From: Pseudorhodobacter sp. MZDSW-24AT
GTDB lineage: Bacteria; Pseudomonadota; Alphaproteobacteria; Rhodobacterales; Rhodobacteraceae
DNA: 64,000 nucleotides
Assembly (NCBI RefSeq): GCF_002794355.1
Contig: NZ_PGOI01000013.1
Coordinates: 185,908-249,907, forward strand
Direction: 5' to 3'
Shown: in pieces, positions 8,964 through 18,795 of the stretch
Layout of the letters: each line of letters begins with the position of its first letter
How positions within the stretch are numbered: position 1 is the first letter of the stretch
The notes under the pieces: generated by a model
What the model was told of the DNA's origin: nothing
Seen by the model: only the letters and a program-made list of their open reading frames with translations
Databases searched by the model: none
Translations under genes and position numbers: made by a program

Positions 8964-9848
8964 ATGTTGACCAAAGCCGCCAAGCTGCCCTTTCTGGCTG
9001 CCGGGCTTGCGCTGGGACTGCTGACAGCCGCCCCCGCCATGGCCCAAAACCCGGAGGACCGTCTTGCCGCGACCATCGAACGCATCGAACGCGATCTCGA
9101 CGCCCGCGTCGGAGTGGTGATCCGCGACAGCGGTTCGGCATGGTCGCTAGGCCACCGCGCCGATGAACGGTTTCTGATGAACAGCACCTTCAAGACCATG
9201 CTCTGTGGTGCGGTGTTGCGCCGTGTGGATGACGGTGTCCTTTCGCTCGACGAAGACATCGCGATCAGGGACAGCGATCTTCTTGACTATGCCCCTGTCA
9301 CCGAAACGATGGTGGGAAAATCCATGAGCATCGGTGAGCTTTGCTTTGCCGCGCTGGATATGAGCGACAATACGGCAACCAACCTGCTGATTGACCGGAT
9401 CGGCGGACCGCAAAGCGTGACCGCGTTCCTGCGGGACATTGGCGATCCGGTCAGCCGGCTGGACCGTCGCGAGCCCGACGTGAACAATTTTGCACCCGGC
9501 GACCCGCGCGACACGACCACCCCGGATGCGATGGCCTTGACCATGGACGCCTTGCTGAACAAAGACGCCCTGACAGCAGAGTCGCGCGCGCGGCTGGTCG
9601 ATTGGATGAGCGCCGGGGGCGTCACGGGTGCCCTGATCCGGGCCAGCACGCCAGAGGGCTGGCAGGTGGCGGACAGATCGGGAAGCGGGGACTTCAACCG
9701 CAACATCGCCGCCATGGTCACTCCACCGGGCAAAGCGCCCTATTTCATTTCCATCTTTCTGTCAGATGCCGATGCCGACTTTGCCACCCGCAACGCCGCA
9801 GTCATCGCCCTGTCAGAGGCGGTGATGCAGGTTGTGACAAACCGTTGA
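8964..9848 (+). CDS. bla: class A beta-lactamase, RSG (carbenicillinase-like) subgroup
   Basis: Periplasmic serine beta-lactamase, 294 aa, with a clear signal peptide ending AMAQ (residues 1-28). All class A boxes are present: Ser74-x-x-Lys77 (STFK), Ser134-Asp-Asn136, omega-loop Glu170 in EPDVN, and, in place of the usual Lys-Thr-Gly, Arg238-Ser-Gly240 in DRSGSG. That substitution is the mark of the RTG/RSG carbenicillinases (PSE/CARB type). Cys81 and Cys127 sit at the positions of the class A disulfide (Cys77-Cys123 in Ambler numbering). Divergent AmpR-like regulator upstream. Likely a chromosomal species enzyme; spectrum cannot be read from sequence. Confidence 0.93.
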   Translation: MLTKAAKLPFLAAGLALGLLTAAPAMAQNPEDRLAATIERIERDLDARVGVVIRDSGSAWSLGHRADERFLMNSTFKTMLCGAVLRRVDDGVLSLDEDIAIRDSDLLDYAPVTETMVGKSMSIGELCFAALDMSDNTATNLLIDRIGGPQSVTAFLRDIGDPVSRLDRREPDVNNFAPGDPRDTTTPDAMALTMDALLNKDALTAESRARLVDWMSAGGVTGALIRASTPEGWQVADRSGSGDFNRNIAAMVTPPGKAPYFISIFLSDADADFATRNAAVIALSEAVMQVVTNR

Positions 9849-9873
9849 CGGCACCGGGACAGCGCTGCGCGGA

Positions 9874-10758
9874 TCACTCTGCGCGGCGCCACTGGCGAAT
9901 GTGATCGATCAACGCCCGCAGCTTGGGCGCCATGTGCTTGCGCTGCGGGAAATACAGAAAGAACCCGGAAAACGGCGGAAGATACTCGGTCAGCAGCGGG
10001 ACCAGTGCGCCAGAGGCAAAATGCTCGCGCATGCAATCGCGCGGCGCAAAGGTGATGCCGCCATCCGCCAAGGCGACCCGCAACATCAGCCGCAGGTCGT
10101 TGGTCGTGACTTGCGGATCAACCATCACGTCAAAGGGCTTGCCATCCTCTTCGAATTCCCATCGCCACGGCGCGCTGTCGGGCGCAGGACGCCAGCCGAT
10201 GCAGCGATGCTGCAGCAGATCCCTTGGATGCACCGGCACACCATGCACCGCGACATAGCCGGGTGACGCTGCCGCCACTTCGGTTTGCGGGCCACTGACC
10301 GGCACGGCGATCATGTCTTGCTCGATCACCTCGCCCAGCCGGACACCGGCATCATAGCCGCGTTCGACAATATCGAACTCATCGTCCGTCACCGTCACGT
10401 CAACGGTGATCTTTGGATAGGCCTGCGCAAATCCGGCGAGCAAGGGGCCGGACAGGAAATCTTCGGCAATGGATGTGACCGCCAGCCGCAGCTTGCCACT
10501 GGGTGTGTCGGCATTCACCTCGAGCGCGTCCTGCACCGCCGCCATGGGCGCGCGCAAACTGTCCACCAGCCGCTCTCCGGCTTCGGTCAGGCGCACCGCC
10601 CGCGTCGTGCGCATGACGATTTGCAGCCCCAGCCTGTCTTCAAGACGGCGGATCCCTTGGCTGACAGCGGATCGCGTCACACCAAGCCTGTCTGCCGCGC
10701 TGCGAAAGTTCCGCTCTTCTGCGACGGCAAGCAGGAGTGGCAGCAAGTTCAGGTCCAT
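9874..10758 (-). CDS. LysR family transcriptional regulator
   Basis: 294-aa LysR-type regulator with helix-turn-helix in SAADRLGVTRSAVSQGIRRL. The start at 10758 (MDLNLLPLL) is preferred over the upstream open frame because it matches the family N-terminus. It is divergent from the SDR gene at 10874, so it probably controls that oxidoreductase and the small Atu4866-type gene behind it. Converges with the beta-lactamase gene. Confidence 0.85.
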   Translation of the reverse strand: MDLNLLPLLLAVAEERNFRSAADRLGVTRSAVSQGIRRLEDRLGLQIVMRTTRAVRLTEAGERLVDSLRAPMAAVQDALEVNADTPSGKLRLAVTSIAEDFLSGPLLAGFAQAYPKITVDVTVTDDEFDIVERGYDAGVRLGEVIEQDMIAVPVSGPQTEVAAASPGYVAVHGVPVHPRDLLQHRCIGWRPAPDSAPWRWEFEEDGKPFDVMVDPQVTTNDLRLMLRVALADGGITFAPRDCMREHFASGALVPLLTEYLPPFSGFFLYFPQRKHMAPKLRALIDHIRQWRRAE

Positions 10759-10873
10759 CCGATTGCCCCATTGTCCAGCATGACTAACCAGCCAGTCCAA
10801 TATCGGGCCAATACCGTTTACAGTCACGGTCGTCCATCTTGCTTTGCACCATCAGGTTGAAAAGGAGACAGCG

Positions 10874-11596
10874 ATGGACAAAGTCATTCTGATTACCGGA
10901 GCGTCCAGCGGGATAGGGGAAGGCATCGCCCGCGAACTTGCAGCAAGGGGGGCAAAGGTGTTGATGGGCGCGCGCCGCACCGAACGGCTTGACGCCATTG
11001 CGGCGGCCCTGCGCGCAGGGGGCGCAGAGGTTGCCACCCACGCCCTTGACGTCACAGACCGTGCCGCGGTGCAAGGCTTCGCGCAGACCGCCCTCGACCT
11101 TTGGGGGCGCATTGATGTGTTGGTGAACAACGCCGGGGTCATGCCGCTGTCCCCGATGTCCGCGCTTCAGTTCGAGGAATGGGAGCGGATGGTGGACGTC
11201 AACATCAAGGGCGTCCTGTGGGGAATAGGCGCTGTATTGCCCGCGATGGAACGGCAAGGCAGCGGCCAGATCATCAACATCGGGTCGATCGGAGCCTTGC
11301 AGGCGGTGCCGACCGCCGCCGTCTACTGCGGCACGAAATTCGCCGTTCGCGCGATATCGGACGCGCTGCGCCAAGAAAGCAGCCGCATTCGGGTCACCTG
11401 TGTCAATCCCGGTGTGGTGGAAAGCGAGTTGGCGCACAGCATCACCCATGATGCGACGCGCAAGTTGATCGCGGATTATCGCGCGATTGCCCTGCAACCT
11501 GCCGATATCGCGCGCGCCGTGCGTCAGTTGATCGACGCCCCACCCGGCGTGGACACGACAGAAATCACCATTCGCCCGACAGCATCCGCAAACTGA
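10874..11596 (+). CDS. classical SDR family oxidoreductase
   Basis: 240-aa NAD(P)H-dependent short-chain dehydrogenase. Cofactor motif GASSGIG (9-15), NNAG (86-89) and the catalytic Ser138-Tyr151-x-x-x-Lys155 (YCGTK) are all present. The ATG at 10874 follows an AAGGAG ribosome site; the upstream TTG in the same frame is ignored. The sequence resembles YdfG/serine-dehydrogenase-like and 3-ketoacyl-reductase-like SDRs, but no substrate is certain. The Atu4866-type gene follows after 8 bp, forming a two-gene unit divergent from a LysR gene. Confidence 0.9.
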   Translation: MDKVILITGASSGIGEGIARELAARGAKVLMGARRTERLDAIAAALRAGGAEVATHALDVTDRAAVQGFAQTALDLWGRIDVLVNNAGVMPLSPMSALQFEEWERMVDVNIKGVLWGIGAVLPAMERQGSGQIINIGSIGALQAVPTAAVYCGTKFAVRAISDALRQESSRIRVTCVNPGVVESELAHSITHDATRKLIADYRAIALQPADIARAVRQLIDAPPGVDTTEITIRPTASAN

Positions 11597-11604
11597 GGCC
11601 CATC

Positions 11605-11907
11605 ATGGAGAAAACGATCATGCTTACCGCCGCACTTTTGGCCATTGGCGCAGAGTTTGGCCAAAGCGCCACGCCCCATCCTTATGTCGGAATGTGGGTC
11701 ACCGAAGATGGCCGTATCCGGCATGAACTTTTGCCCAATGGCCGTTATGTCGAGGCCCGTGGCAACCGCGAGCGCGCCTATGAAGGCCGCTATGAAATCA
11801 CCGGAACCCATATCAACTACTGGGACGATACCGGCTTTACCGCTGACGGTGAATTTGTCGAACCAGATGTGCTGCACCATGCCGGGATGATCTTATACCG
11901 GAAGTGA
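11605..11907 (+). CDS. Atu4866-domain protein, small beta protein
   Basis: 100-aa protein matching the family named after Agrobacterium Atu4866: YVGMWVTEDGRIRHELLPNG, then ARGNR, YEGRYEITG and DDTGFTADGEF are the conserved blocks of this small lipocalin-like barrel. The first 20 residues are weakly hydrophobic. The function of the family is unknown; it commonly accompanies SDR or aldo-keto reductase genes, as here, where it follows the SDR by 8 bp. Confidence 0.85.
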   Translation: MEKTIMLTAALLAIGAEFGQSATPHPYVGMWVTEDGRIRHELLPNGRYVEARGNRERAYEGRYEITGTHINYWDDTGFTADGEFVEPDVLHHAGMILYRK

Positions 11908-11946
11908 TCGGCGCAGCGCGCGCCAGCGCTTTGACTGCACCCCCCC

Positions 11947-11974
11947 GGGTCGGCCCCTTGATAGGGGCCGACCC
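11947..11974. terminator. bidirectional stem-loop terminator
   Basis: Perfect 11-bp stem GGGTCGGCCCC/GGGGCCGACCC with loop TTGATA, placed between the converging Atu4866 and LysR genes. There is no strong U-run, so termination efficiency is uncertain. Confidence 0.65.
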
Positions 11975-11981
11975 GATCTTG

Positions 11982-12881
11982 TCATGGGTTCAGGACGGGC
12001 AGGGCCCGCAACCTGTCACGGGCAAAATCCACGAAGCGACGCAGTTTTGCCGATACCCGCCGCCCCTCTTGATGGACCAGATGCACGGGCATGCGGTCTG
12101 GTTCATGGGCGTCCAGCACGGTTTGGAGGGTGCCAAGCCGAAGATCCGGGTCAATCTGATAGGACAAGGCCCGGGTCAGACCCCAATCGCTGCGCGCCAG
12201 TTCCAGCGCGGCACCGACACTGGACACAAAGAGCCGGGGTTTCAGGCGCACCCGCTCTGGCTGATTCCGGCCAAAGCGCCAGTCGATGCCGTGGCTGGTG
12301 CCACCGATCGCGATGATCTTGTGGTTCACAAGATCAGCAGGTGTCTGCGGCACACCACGCGCCGCGAGATAGTTTGGCGATCCACAGACGACACGACGCA
12401 CCTCTCCCACGCGCAGCGCGATCAATCCCGAGGATGGCAGATCGTCGATGCGCAGGGCCACGTCTATGCCTTCCTCTGCCAGATTGACGATCCGATCAAC
12501 CGTCAGCAACTCTGCTGTCACGTCTGGATAGCTGTCCAGAAAATCTGCAAGGATTGGTGCAACGAAGCTGCGCCCAAACTCAACGGGCGCGGTAATCCGC
12601 AAATGCCCGGCGGGACGCACCGCCATGCCCGATGCCAGATCGTCAGCGGCCTGCAGATCGGCGAGGATGCCGCGCACCTCTTCCAGATAGTCCCGCCCGA
12701 CATCAGTCAGCCGGACAACGCGCGTTGTGCGGATCAAAAGCCGTGCACCAAGGTGGTCTTCAAGCGCAGTCACACCCCGGGTGACAGTGGGTGGGCTGAG
12801 CCCTGTCGCCCGTGCCGCACCGGCAAAGCTTCCAGTCTCGGCGACGGCGACGAAGAGTGTCAGCATCTGTATCCGGTCCAT
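11982..12881 (-). CDS. LysR family transcriptional regulator
   Basis: 299-aa LysR regulator of the CrgA/AaeR-like group. Helix-turn-helix around GAARATGLSPPTVTRGVTAL, then the typical linker DVGRDYLEEVRGIL and effector domain. Divergent from the glutathione transferase/flavoprotein pair beginning at 13060, which is its probable target. No inducer can be inferred. Confidence 0.86.
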   Translation of the reverse strand: MDRIQMLTLFVAVAETGSFAGAARATGLSPPTVTRGVTALEDHLGARLLIRTTRVVRLTDVGRDYLEEVRGILADLQAADDLASGMAVRPAGHLRITAPVEFGRSFVAPILADFLDSYPDVTAELLTVDRIVNLAEEGIDVALRIDDLPSSGLIALRVGEVRRVVCGSPNYLAARGVPQTPADLVNHKIIAIGGTSHGIDWRFGRNQPERVRLKPRLFVSSVGAALELARSDWGLTRALSYQIDPDLRLGTLQTVLDAHEPDRMPVHLVHQEGRRVSAKLRRFVDFARDRLRALPVLNP

Positions 12882-13059
12882 GGCATCATTCCGTATTGCG
12901 AAAGAGTGAATTCCAAACGTGCGGTATTCTTTCCAAACATCAATGGAAATAGCTCTGGATCACCGGATGGGTGCCGCCGAAGGGCACAACCCACCCCACT
13001 GATCACCCCATGCGCCAAAGCTGCTTGCGGCTATGGCCGTCAGGAAAAGGACTGAACCC

Positions 13060-13686
13060 ATGCGCCCTGCCATCACGCTTTACCGCCACCCCAAATCGGG
13101 TCACTGCCACCGCGTCGAGTTGATGCTGAGCTTTCTGGCGCTGCCCTATGACACCGTTGATCTTGATATGGCAAACGCGGCCCACAAGGCGCAGGACTTT
13201 CTTGCCATCAGCCCCTTTGGTCTGGTGCCTGCGATCCGTGACGATGGGTTTTGCCTGTCTGACAGCAACGCGATCCTTGTGTATCTGGTGCAGACTTACG
13301 CAAAAGACCTGCACTGGATGCCCCAAGAGCCCCGGCACAGCGCCGAGGTGCAAAGATGGCTGACGGTGGCCGCTGACAATATCTTTGCCGGTCCCTGTGC
13401 CGCGCGTCTGGTCAAGGTCTTTGGCACCAATCACGACCATGCGGCTGCGGTTGCCAAGGCGCATGACCTTTTCAAGGTGATGGACGCGCATCTGGCCACG
13501 CGTGACTGGCTGGCCAGCAGCACGATCACGATCGCCGATGTGGCGTGCTACAGCTATATCGCTCACGCCCCAGAAGGCGGCGTTGACCTTGCGCCCTATC
13601 CCAATCTTCGCGCGTGGCTGGCGCGGATCGAGGCACAGCCAAACTTCAAGCCGATGGCCCCATCATCGATTCCGGCCCTGACATGA
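13060..13686 (+). CDS. glutathione S-transferase
   Basis: 208-aa cytosolic GST with an N-terminal thioredoxin-like domain (LYRHPKSGHCHRVELML, then cis-Pro in GLVPAI and the glutathione gamma-glutamyl site DSNAIL) and an all-helical C-terminal domain containing the folding motif around STITIADVACYSYI. The start at 13060 matches the family N-terminus. Its stop overlaps the next start (ATGA), coupling it to a flavoprotein; the pair suggests detoxification of an electrophile. Confidence 0.9.
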   Translation: MRPAITLYRHPKSGHCHRVELMLSFLALPYDTVDLDMANAAHKAQDFLAISPFGLVPAIRDDGFCLSDSNAILVYLVQTYAKDLHWMPQEPRHSAEVQRWLTVAADNIFAGPCAARLVKVFGTNHDHAAAVAKAHDLFKVMDAHLATRDWLASSTITIADVACYSYIAHAPEGGVDLAPYPNLRAWLARIEAQPNFKPMAPSSIPALT

Positions 13687-15389
13687 AAAGCGTCGATTCT
13701 ATGGGTCAGACCGTGCCAACTCTGCGTGCAGACAGGGTCCAAACCGAACGTCCCACCCCCTTTCACGAAGGCGAGCGAGTCGCACAGATGCGGGCGGGCG
13801 TAGGAGATATGACCGCGCAGGGCGGCGGCTTCATCCGTGACCACCTTCCTGAACAGCACCGGGCCTTTCACAGCAGATTGCCTTTTCTGGTGGCCTCGGG
13901 TGCGGATGCGTCGGGTCATGTCTGGGTGACGATTCTTGAAGGCGCGGAGGGTTTTGTGTCATCGCCCGATCCGCAGCACCTTGGCCTTGAGACCCGACTG
14001 GCAAAGGATGACCCGCTGGCAGATCCTTTTCAGGTCGGTGCCGATATCGGTTTTCTTGGGATTGATCTTGCCACACGCCGCCGCAATCGGTTCAACGGCC
14101 GGGTTCAGCAATCCGGGACCGGATATTTGGTAGACATCCGGCAGACCTTTGGAAACTGCCCCCAATACATCAATCCGCGCACTGTCACGCGGGGGGATGA
14201 CACGCCCGGAAAAACACAACGGTCAGACTCGTTGACGCCCGCCCAAATGGCCCGCATCGCGGCTGCCGATACGCTGTTCATCGGCAGTGGCCACCCCAAA
14301 GCGGCGGGGCGTGCGGGCGGATATGACGCCAGCCACCGCGGCGGCGCTGCGGGCTTTGTTCGCGTTGACACAGCGCGCCGCCTGTTGATGCCCGATTATG
14401 CGGGCAATAATTTCTTCAACACGATTGGCAATCTGATCGCTGACCCGCACGTGGGCCTGCTGTTTGTGGACTTTGCGACAGGCGGGCTGCTGCACCTGAC
14501 CGGGCGGGCAAGGATCGATTGGGCACCGAACATCGCAGCCGACCCTGATGCCTTGCGGTGGATTGACGTCGAGATTGAGGCTGTGGTGGACCGACCAGCG
14601 GCCATCTCTTTGCGCTGGACCGCTGCGGACGACTCGGCACGGCAACTGAGGATTGCACAGAAGCAGCGTGAAAGTGACGACATCACCTCTTTTTATCTGG
14701 TCGCCGCAGATGGCCGCCCGCTTGATCCGTTCAAGGCAGGCCAGCATCTAAGCGTGGGCGTTCAAATTCCCGGGCAGCAGGGCCTTGCAAAACGCGCCTA
14801 TTCGCTGTCTGGCCCACCGGATAGGCGGGGATATTACAGGATCAGCGTCAAGCGTGAGGACAAGGGGCGTGTGTCGCGGCATCTGCATGACCGCAGCGCC
14901 GAAGGCAGCCTAGTCTGGGTGACGGGGCCCGCTGGCGACTTTGTGGCACCGGAGGGTGATGCCCCGCTGGTATTGGTCAGTGCGGGCGTCGGCGTGACGC
15001 CGATGCTGTCAATCCTCTGGGCCAACGCTGGCTGCAGCCTGCGGGATATCTGGTTCGTGCACGGCACGCAAAACGGCACAACGCATGCGTTCAAGGCCGA
15101 GCAGAACAGGCTTCTGGCCAACGCTCCAAGACGCCACAGACAGGTCTTTTACAGCCAACCACAATCGACCGACCGCCTCGGCGACGATTATGATGCAGCC
15201 GGACGGATCACTGCCGCAGATTTACTTGCCTTGGGCGCAGGCCCAACTGCGCAGTATATGCTGTGCGGGCCTGCGATGTTTCAGTCCGATCTTCAGCGCG
15301 GCCTTGAAGCGGGTGGCGTCCGCCCCGACCAGATCTTTCAGGAAAGCTTTGGGCCCGAGAACCAAAAGGTATTTCCGCCAGACGGCTGA
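13683..15389 (+). CDS. PNPOx-like / flavodoxin-reductase fusion, C-terminally truncated
   Basis: 568-aa fusion. Residues about 1-300 form a split-barrel of the pyridoxamine-5'-phosphate-oxidase-like type (PFHEGERVAQMRAGVG opening; LMPDYAGNNFFNTIGN). Residues about 320-568 are a ferredoxin-reductase module with FAD motif RAYSLSG, NAD motif VSAGVGVTPML and the nucleotide-site end YMLCGPAMF. Homologues of this architecture continue into a plant-type 2Fe-2S domain, missing here: the protein stops after FPPDG. Start is an ATGA overlap with the GST gene. Presumably LysR controlled. It might still transfer electrons to a separate partner. Confidence 0.85.
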   Translation: MKSVDSMGQTVPTLRADRVQTERPTPFHEGERVAQMRAGVGDMTAQGGGFIRDHLPEQHRAFHSRLPFLVASGADASGHVWVTILEGAEGFVSSPDPQHLGLETRLAKDDPLADPFQVGADIGFLGIDLATRRRNRFNGRVQQSGTGYLVDIRQTFGNCPQYINPRTVTRGDDTPGKTQRSDSLTPAQMARIAAADTLFIGSGHPKAAGRAGGYDASHRGGAAGFVRVDTARRLLMPDYAGNNFFNTIGNLIADPHVGLLFVDFATGGLLHLTGRARIDWAPNIAADPDALRWIDVEIEAVVDRPAAISLRWTAADDSARQLRIAQKQRESDDITSFYLVAADGRPLDPFKAGQHLSVGVQIPGQQGLAKRAYSLSGPPDRRGYYRISVKREDKGRVSRHLHDRSAEGSLVWVTGPAGDFVAPEGDAPLVLVSAGVGVTPMLSILWANAGCSLRDIWFVHGTQNGTTHAFKAEQNRLLANAPRRHRQVFYSQPQSTDRLGDDYDAAGRITAADLLALGAGPTAQYMLCGPAMFQSDLQRGLEAGGVRPDQIFQESFGPENQKVFPPDG

Positions 15390-15467
15390 TCATGTGCGAG
15401 CGGTATCTGCTCTGTCGTTGAGGGCCTTGCCAGCCGTGAAGTGGCGCCCGTCATCGACACCCTAAGG
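15390..15467 (+). pseudogene. in-frame remnant of a 2Fe-2S ferredoxin domain
   Basis: Reading on in the same frame after the TGA at 15387-15389 gives SCASGICSVVEGLASREVAP, close to the cluster-binding loop and following strand (SCxSGxC...SGEVA) of the plant-type ferredoxin domain usually fused to this flavoprotein. The first part of that domain is absent, and the loop keeps only the first two cysteines. This suggests a deletion plus nonsense mutation at the 3' end of the gene. Confidence 0.5.
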
Positions 15468-16457
<990 letters not shown>

Positions 16458-16506
16458 GGTTGTCTCCTTTTCGAAACTGGCCTATTTTGGCATTGCGATA
16501 ACTATT

Positions 16507-16521
16507 TGGCACTGAGTGCCA
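16507..16521. promoter_or_regulatory. 15-bp palindromic TetR operator
   Basis: TGGCACTGAGTGCCA is a perfect 7-1-7 palindrome in the gap between the divergent aldo/keto reductase and TetR genes, 19 bp before the TetR start. Confidence 0.7.
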
Positions 16522-16540
16522 TAATGTGCATGGAGTGTCA

Positions 16541-17149
16541 ATGCCCGGAGAATCTGCGGTTCCTTCCCGCGCGCTTGGAAAAATCAAGGCGGATGCAGTC
16601 GCTGCCTCCATTTCCGCGACCGCGCTTGTGCTGTTTGACGAAAAGGGCTTTGACGCTGTGACCGCAGACGAGATTGCGTCTGCCTCCGGGATCTCTCGGC
16701 GAAGCTTGTTTCGCTATTTTGCGACAAAGGAAGACATCGTCGTCGCGGGCCACGCCGCTTACGGAGCCAGAATTGTTGACAGGGTAAAAGCCCGACCGAC
16801 AGACGAAGATGTCTGGACCTCGTTGCGGCGGGGGTATGATGTGCTTGTCGAAGGTGTCGAAAGCGACCCAATCGCCGCGGCCAGAACCATGCGGGTCGTC
16901 AACAGCACAGCAAGCCTGCGCGCGCATACCTTGGAAAAGCATGCTGCTTGGGCTGTTGATCTTGTGCCTGAAATCGCCCGTCGCCTTGGCGACGCAAAGG
17001 CACGCCGACTGGAGGCAGATGCGCTGACGCACGCGTCTTTTGCCTGCCTTGATGTGGCACTTGCGCATTTCACCTTTGCCCCGGGCACATCGTTTCGCGA
17101 CAAGCTAGACGAAGCGTTTGGCGCTCTGCGTCCGGGTCATGCGCGCTGA
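16541..17149 (+). CDS. TetR family transcriptional regulator
   Basis: 202-aa TetR-type repressor with helix-turn-helix around TADEIASASGISRRSLFRYF. The start at 16541 (MPGES) is chosen over an upstream ATG so that the palindrome at 16507 remains outside the gene. Likely represses itself and the divergent aldo/keto reductase. Its 3' end overlaps the converging LysR gene by 13 bp. Confidence 0.86.
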   Translation: MPGESAVPSRALGKIKADAVAASISATALVLFDEKGFDAVTADEIASASGISRRSLFRYFATKEDIVVAGHAAYGARIVDRVKARPTDEDVWTSLRRGYDVLVEGVESDPIAAARTMRVVNSTASLRAHTLEKHAAWAVDLVPEIARRLGDAKARRLEADALTHASFACLDVALAHFTFAPGTSFRDKLDEAFGALRPGHAR

Positions 17150-18060
17150 TCATGCCTTTGGGCAGAGCGGCGCAACTCTGCCGTCAGGTGGTCAATAAAG
17201 GCGCGAACCCGGGGATCAACCAAGCGCCGGCTGGGGAAAAGGCAAACCACTTTGACCTGGCCGGTCTCCATGTCCGGAAACAGATGAACCAAGCGCCGCG
17301 CCGCCAGATCTTCGTCGATCAGAAAAGACGGCAGCAACGCGATCCCAAGCCCCGCGCTTACAGCGTTGTAAATCGCTTCGGCGCTGTTCATCCGCAATCT
17401 GGCGGCCGTTGGCAGCCTCTCGCGCGTGGCGCCTGCACTTTGCCCGAACCACTCTTGGGTTCGGGTGCCGCTGCGAAACAGAAGGCAATCGTGTTGGCTC
17501 AAGCTCTCTGGGTGGGAAGGATAGCCCCGACGTTCAAGATAGGACGGGGCCGCGCAAATCCGCACCGGATAGTCCGCAATCACCCGCGACACGATGCCAG
17601 CAGGGGCGCTTTCGCCGCCAATCCGCACCGCCAGATCAAAGCCTTCCTCCACAAGGTCAACAAGCCGATCCGAAACATCAATGTCGATGCGAACGTCAGG
17701 CCATTTTTCCAGATAGCGCGCGACAAGCGGCATGATGATCTTTCGACCAAAGGCATCTGGAACACTCAGGCGCAGCAATCCCTGTGGGATGCCAGAGGGC
17801 GTGGCAACGCTTGCTTCCGCCTGATCAATCGCTTCAAGGATCGCCCGCCCGCTGTCCCGAAACCGCTCGCCCTCTGATGTCAGACTAAGCGCCCGCGATG
17901 TCCGATGCATCAGCCTGACACCAAGCCGCGCCTCCAGCCGCGCAACGGCTTTGCTGGCGGCTGATCCGGTCAGGCCCAAGGCCTCCCCCCCACGCGCAAA
18001 GCTTCCCGCCTCAGCGACAGCCATGAAAATGATGATTTCATTCAGGCTCTTGCCCGTCAC
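17137..18060 (-). CDS. LysR family transcriptional regulator
   Basis: 307-aa LysR regulator with helix-turn-helix in GGEALGLTGSAASKAVARLE. The GTG start at 18060 is chosen because GGAG lies 8 bp upstream and the length then fits the family; the frame is open further up without a convincing start. Its target may be the RidA gene 218 bp away on the other strand. Overlaps the converging TetR gene end. Confidence 0.83.
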   Translation of the reverse strand: MTGKSLNEIIIFMAVAEAGSFARGGEALGLTGSAASKAVARLEARLGVRLMHRTSRALSLTSEGERFRDSGRAILEAIDQAEASVATPSGIPQGLLRLSVPDAFGRKIIMPLVARYLEKWPDVRIDIDVSDRLVDLVEEGFDLAVRIGGESAPAGIVSRVIADYPVRICAAPSYLERRGYPSHPESLSQHDCLLFRSGTRTQEWFGQSAGATRERLPTAARLRMNSAEAIYNAVSAGLGIALLPSFLIDEDLAARRLVHLFPDMETGQVKVVCLFPSRRLVDPRVRAFIDHLTAELRRSAQRHDQRA

Positions 18061-18177
18061 ACTGTCTGCTCCGCTGTGATGCTGTTGGCTTTGGCAGCTC
18101 GCTGATCTGATGGTCAAGCTATCTGCTCGTTGCACACTCTGTCCAGAACGGGCCCGGCCCGTCGCCACGATCAATGA

Positions 18178-18197
18178 CGCCCAGTCATCGCTGGGCG
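18178..18197. repeat. short inverted repeat upstream of the RidA gene
   Basis: CGCCCAG and CTGGGCG are separated by TCATCG in the gap between the divergent LysR and RidA genes. It could be an operator or leader hairpin; only the symmetry is certain. Confidence 0.35.
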
Positions 18198-18277
18198 GAC
18201 ATCGCTTCCACGCCGGATCGCTTATCTAGTGCTGGTCACGCGACGGTTGTCGTTGCCGCAAAAGGAGCCAGATCACC

Positions 18278-18685
18278 ATGACCAGACCACTCACGCGCCT
18301 GAACCCGCCAGACTTGTGGGATTCGACCCAGAACCACCACTCACAAGGAACTCTTGTCGAGGCAGAGCGGCTGGCCTTTTTCTCGGGCCAGATCGCCGCG
18401 CGAAGTGGAAACGCCCTCGTGCCCGCTTCTTTGTTGGAGCAAACCGAGATCGTTTGCAGCAACCTGCGGCTTTGCCTTGACAGTATTGGCGCAACCTCTG
18501 CCGATATCGTCAGCCTGCGGGCCTATATTGTCGATTGGGGCCCCGAGAAGGCCGCAGAGGTATTCCCGCCCCTTCTGGCTTTTCTTGGCGATGCCATGCC
18601 GTCGATGACAGGCATCGGCGTCAGTGCGCTTTTCTCTCCAGACCTGAAGATCGAGATCGAAATGATCGCCCGCGCGCCGAAATAG
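18278..18685 (+). CDS. RidA (YjgF/YER057c/UK114) family protein
   Basis: 135-aa trimeric enamine/imine deaminase-like protein. The family pattern is visible in LAFFSGQIAA, IVSLRAYIVD, and the C-terminal SMTGIGVSALFSPDLKIEIEMIA. The usual Arg105 of RidA proper is not obvious, so it belongs to one of the divergent Rid subfamilies, which are often linked to catabolic genes and may act on other substrates. Stands alone between LysR and epimerase genes. Confidence 0.85.
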   Translation: MTRPLTRLNPPDLWDSTQNHHSQGTLVEAERLAFFSGQIAARSGNALVPASLLEQTEIVCSNLRLCLDSIGATSADIVSLRAYIVDWGPEKAAEVFPPLLAFLGDAMPSMTGIGVSALFSPDLKIEIEMIARAPK

Positions 18686-18719
18686 GCGCAGGCTGCCCCT
18701 GTCTGAACCCGTCAGGGCC

Positions 18720-18757
18720 GGCAGTTTCCTGCACTGTTATAGGTGACGGAAACTGCC
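18720..18757. terminator. inverted repeat between convergent genes
   Basis: GGCAGTTTCC (18720-18729) and GGAAACTGCC (18748-18757) are perfectly complementary across an 18-bp loop, in the gap between the converging RidA and epimerase genes. Probably a bidirectional stem-loop; no strong U-run. Confidence 0.5.
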
Positions 18758-18795
18758 ACACCTGCGCCTGCACCCGCGCGGCTTTATGCGGCGTC

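Noticed and set aside
11904..13055. 383-aa plus-strand open frame opposite LysR
   Set aside because: Runs through the strong hairpin at 11947 and across the LysR promoter; no family features.
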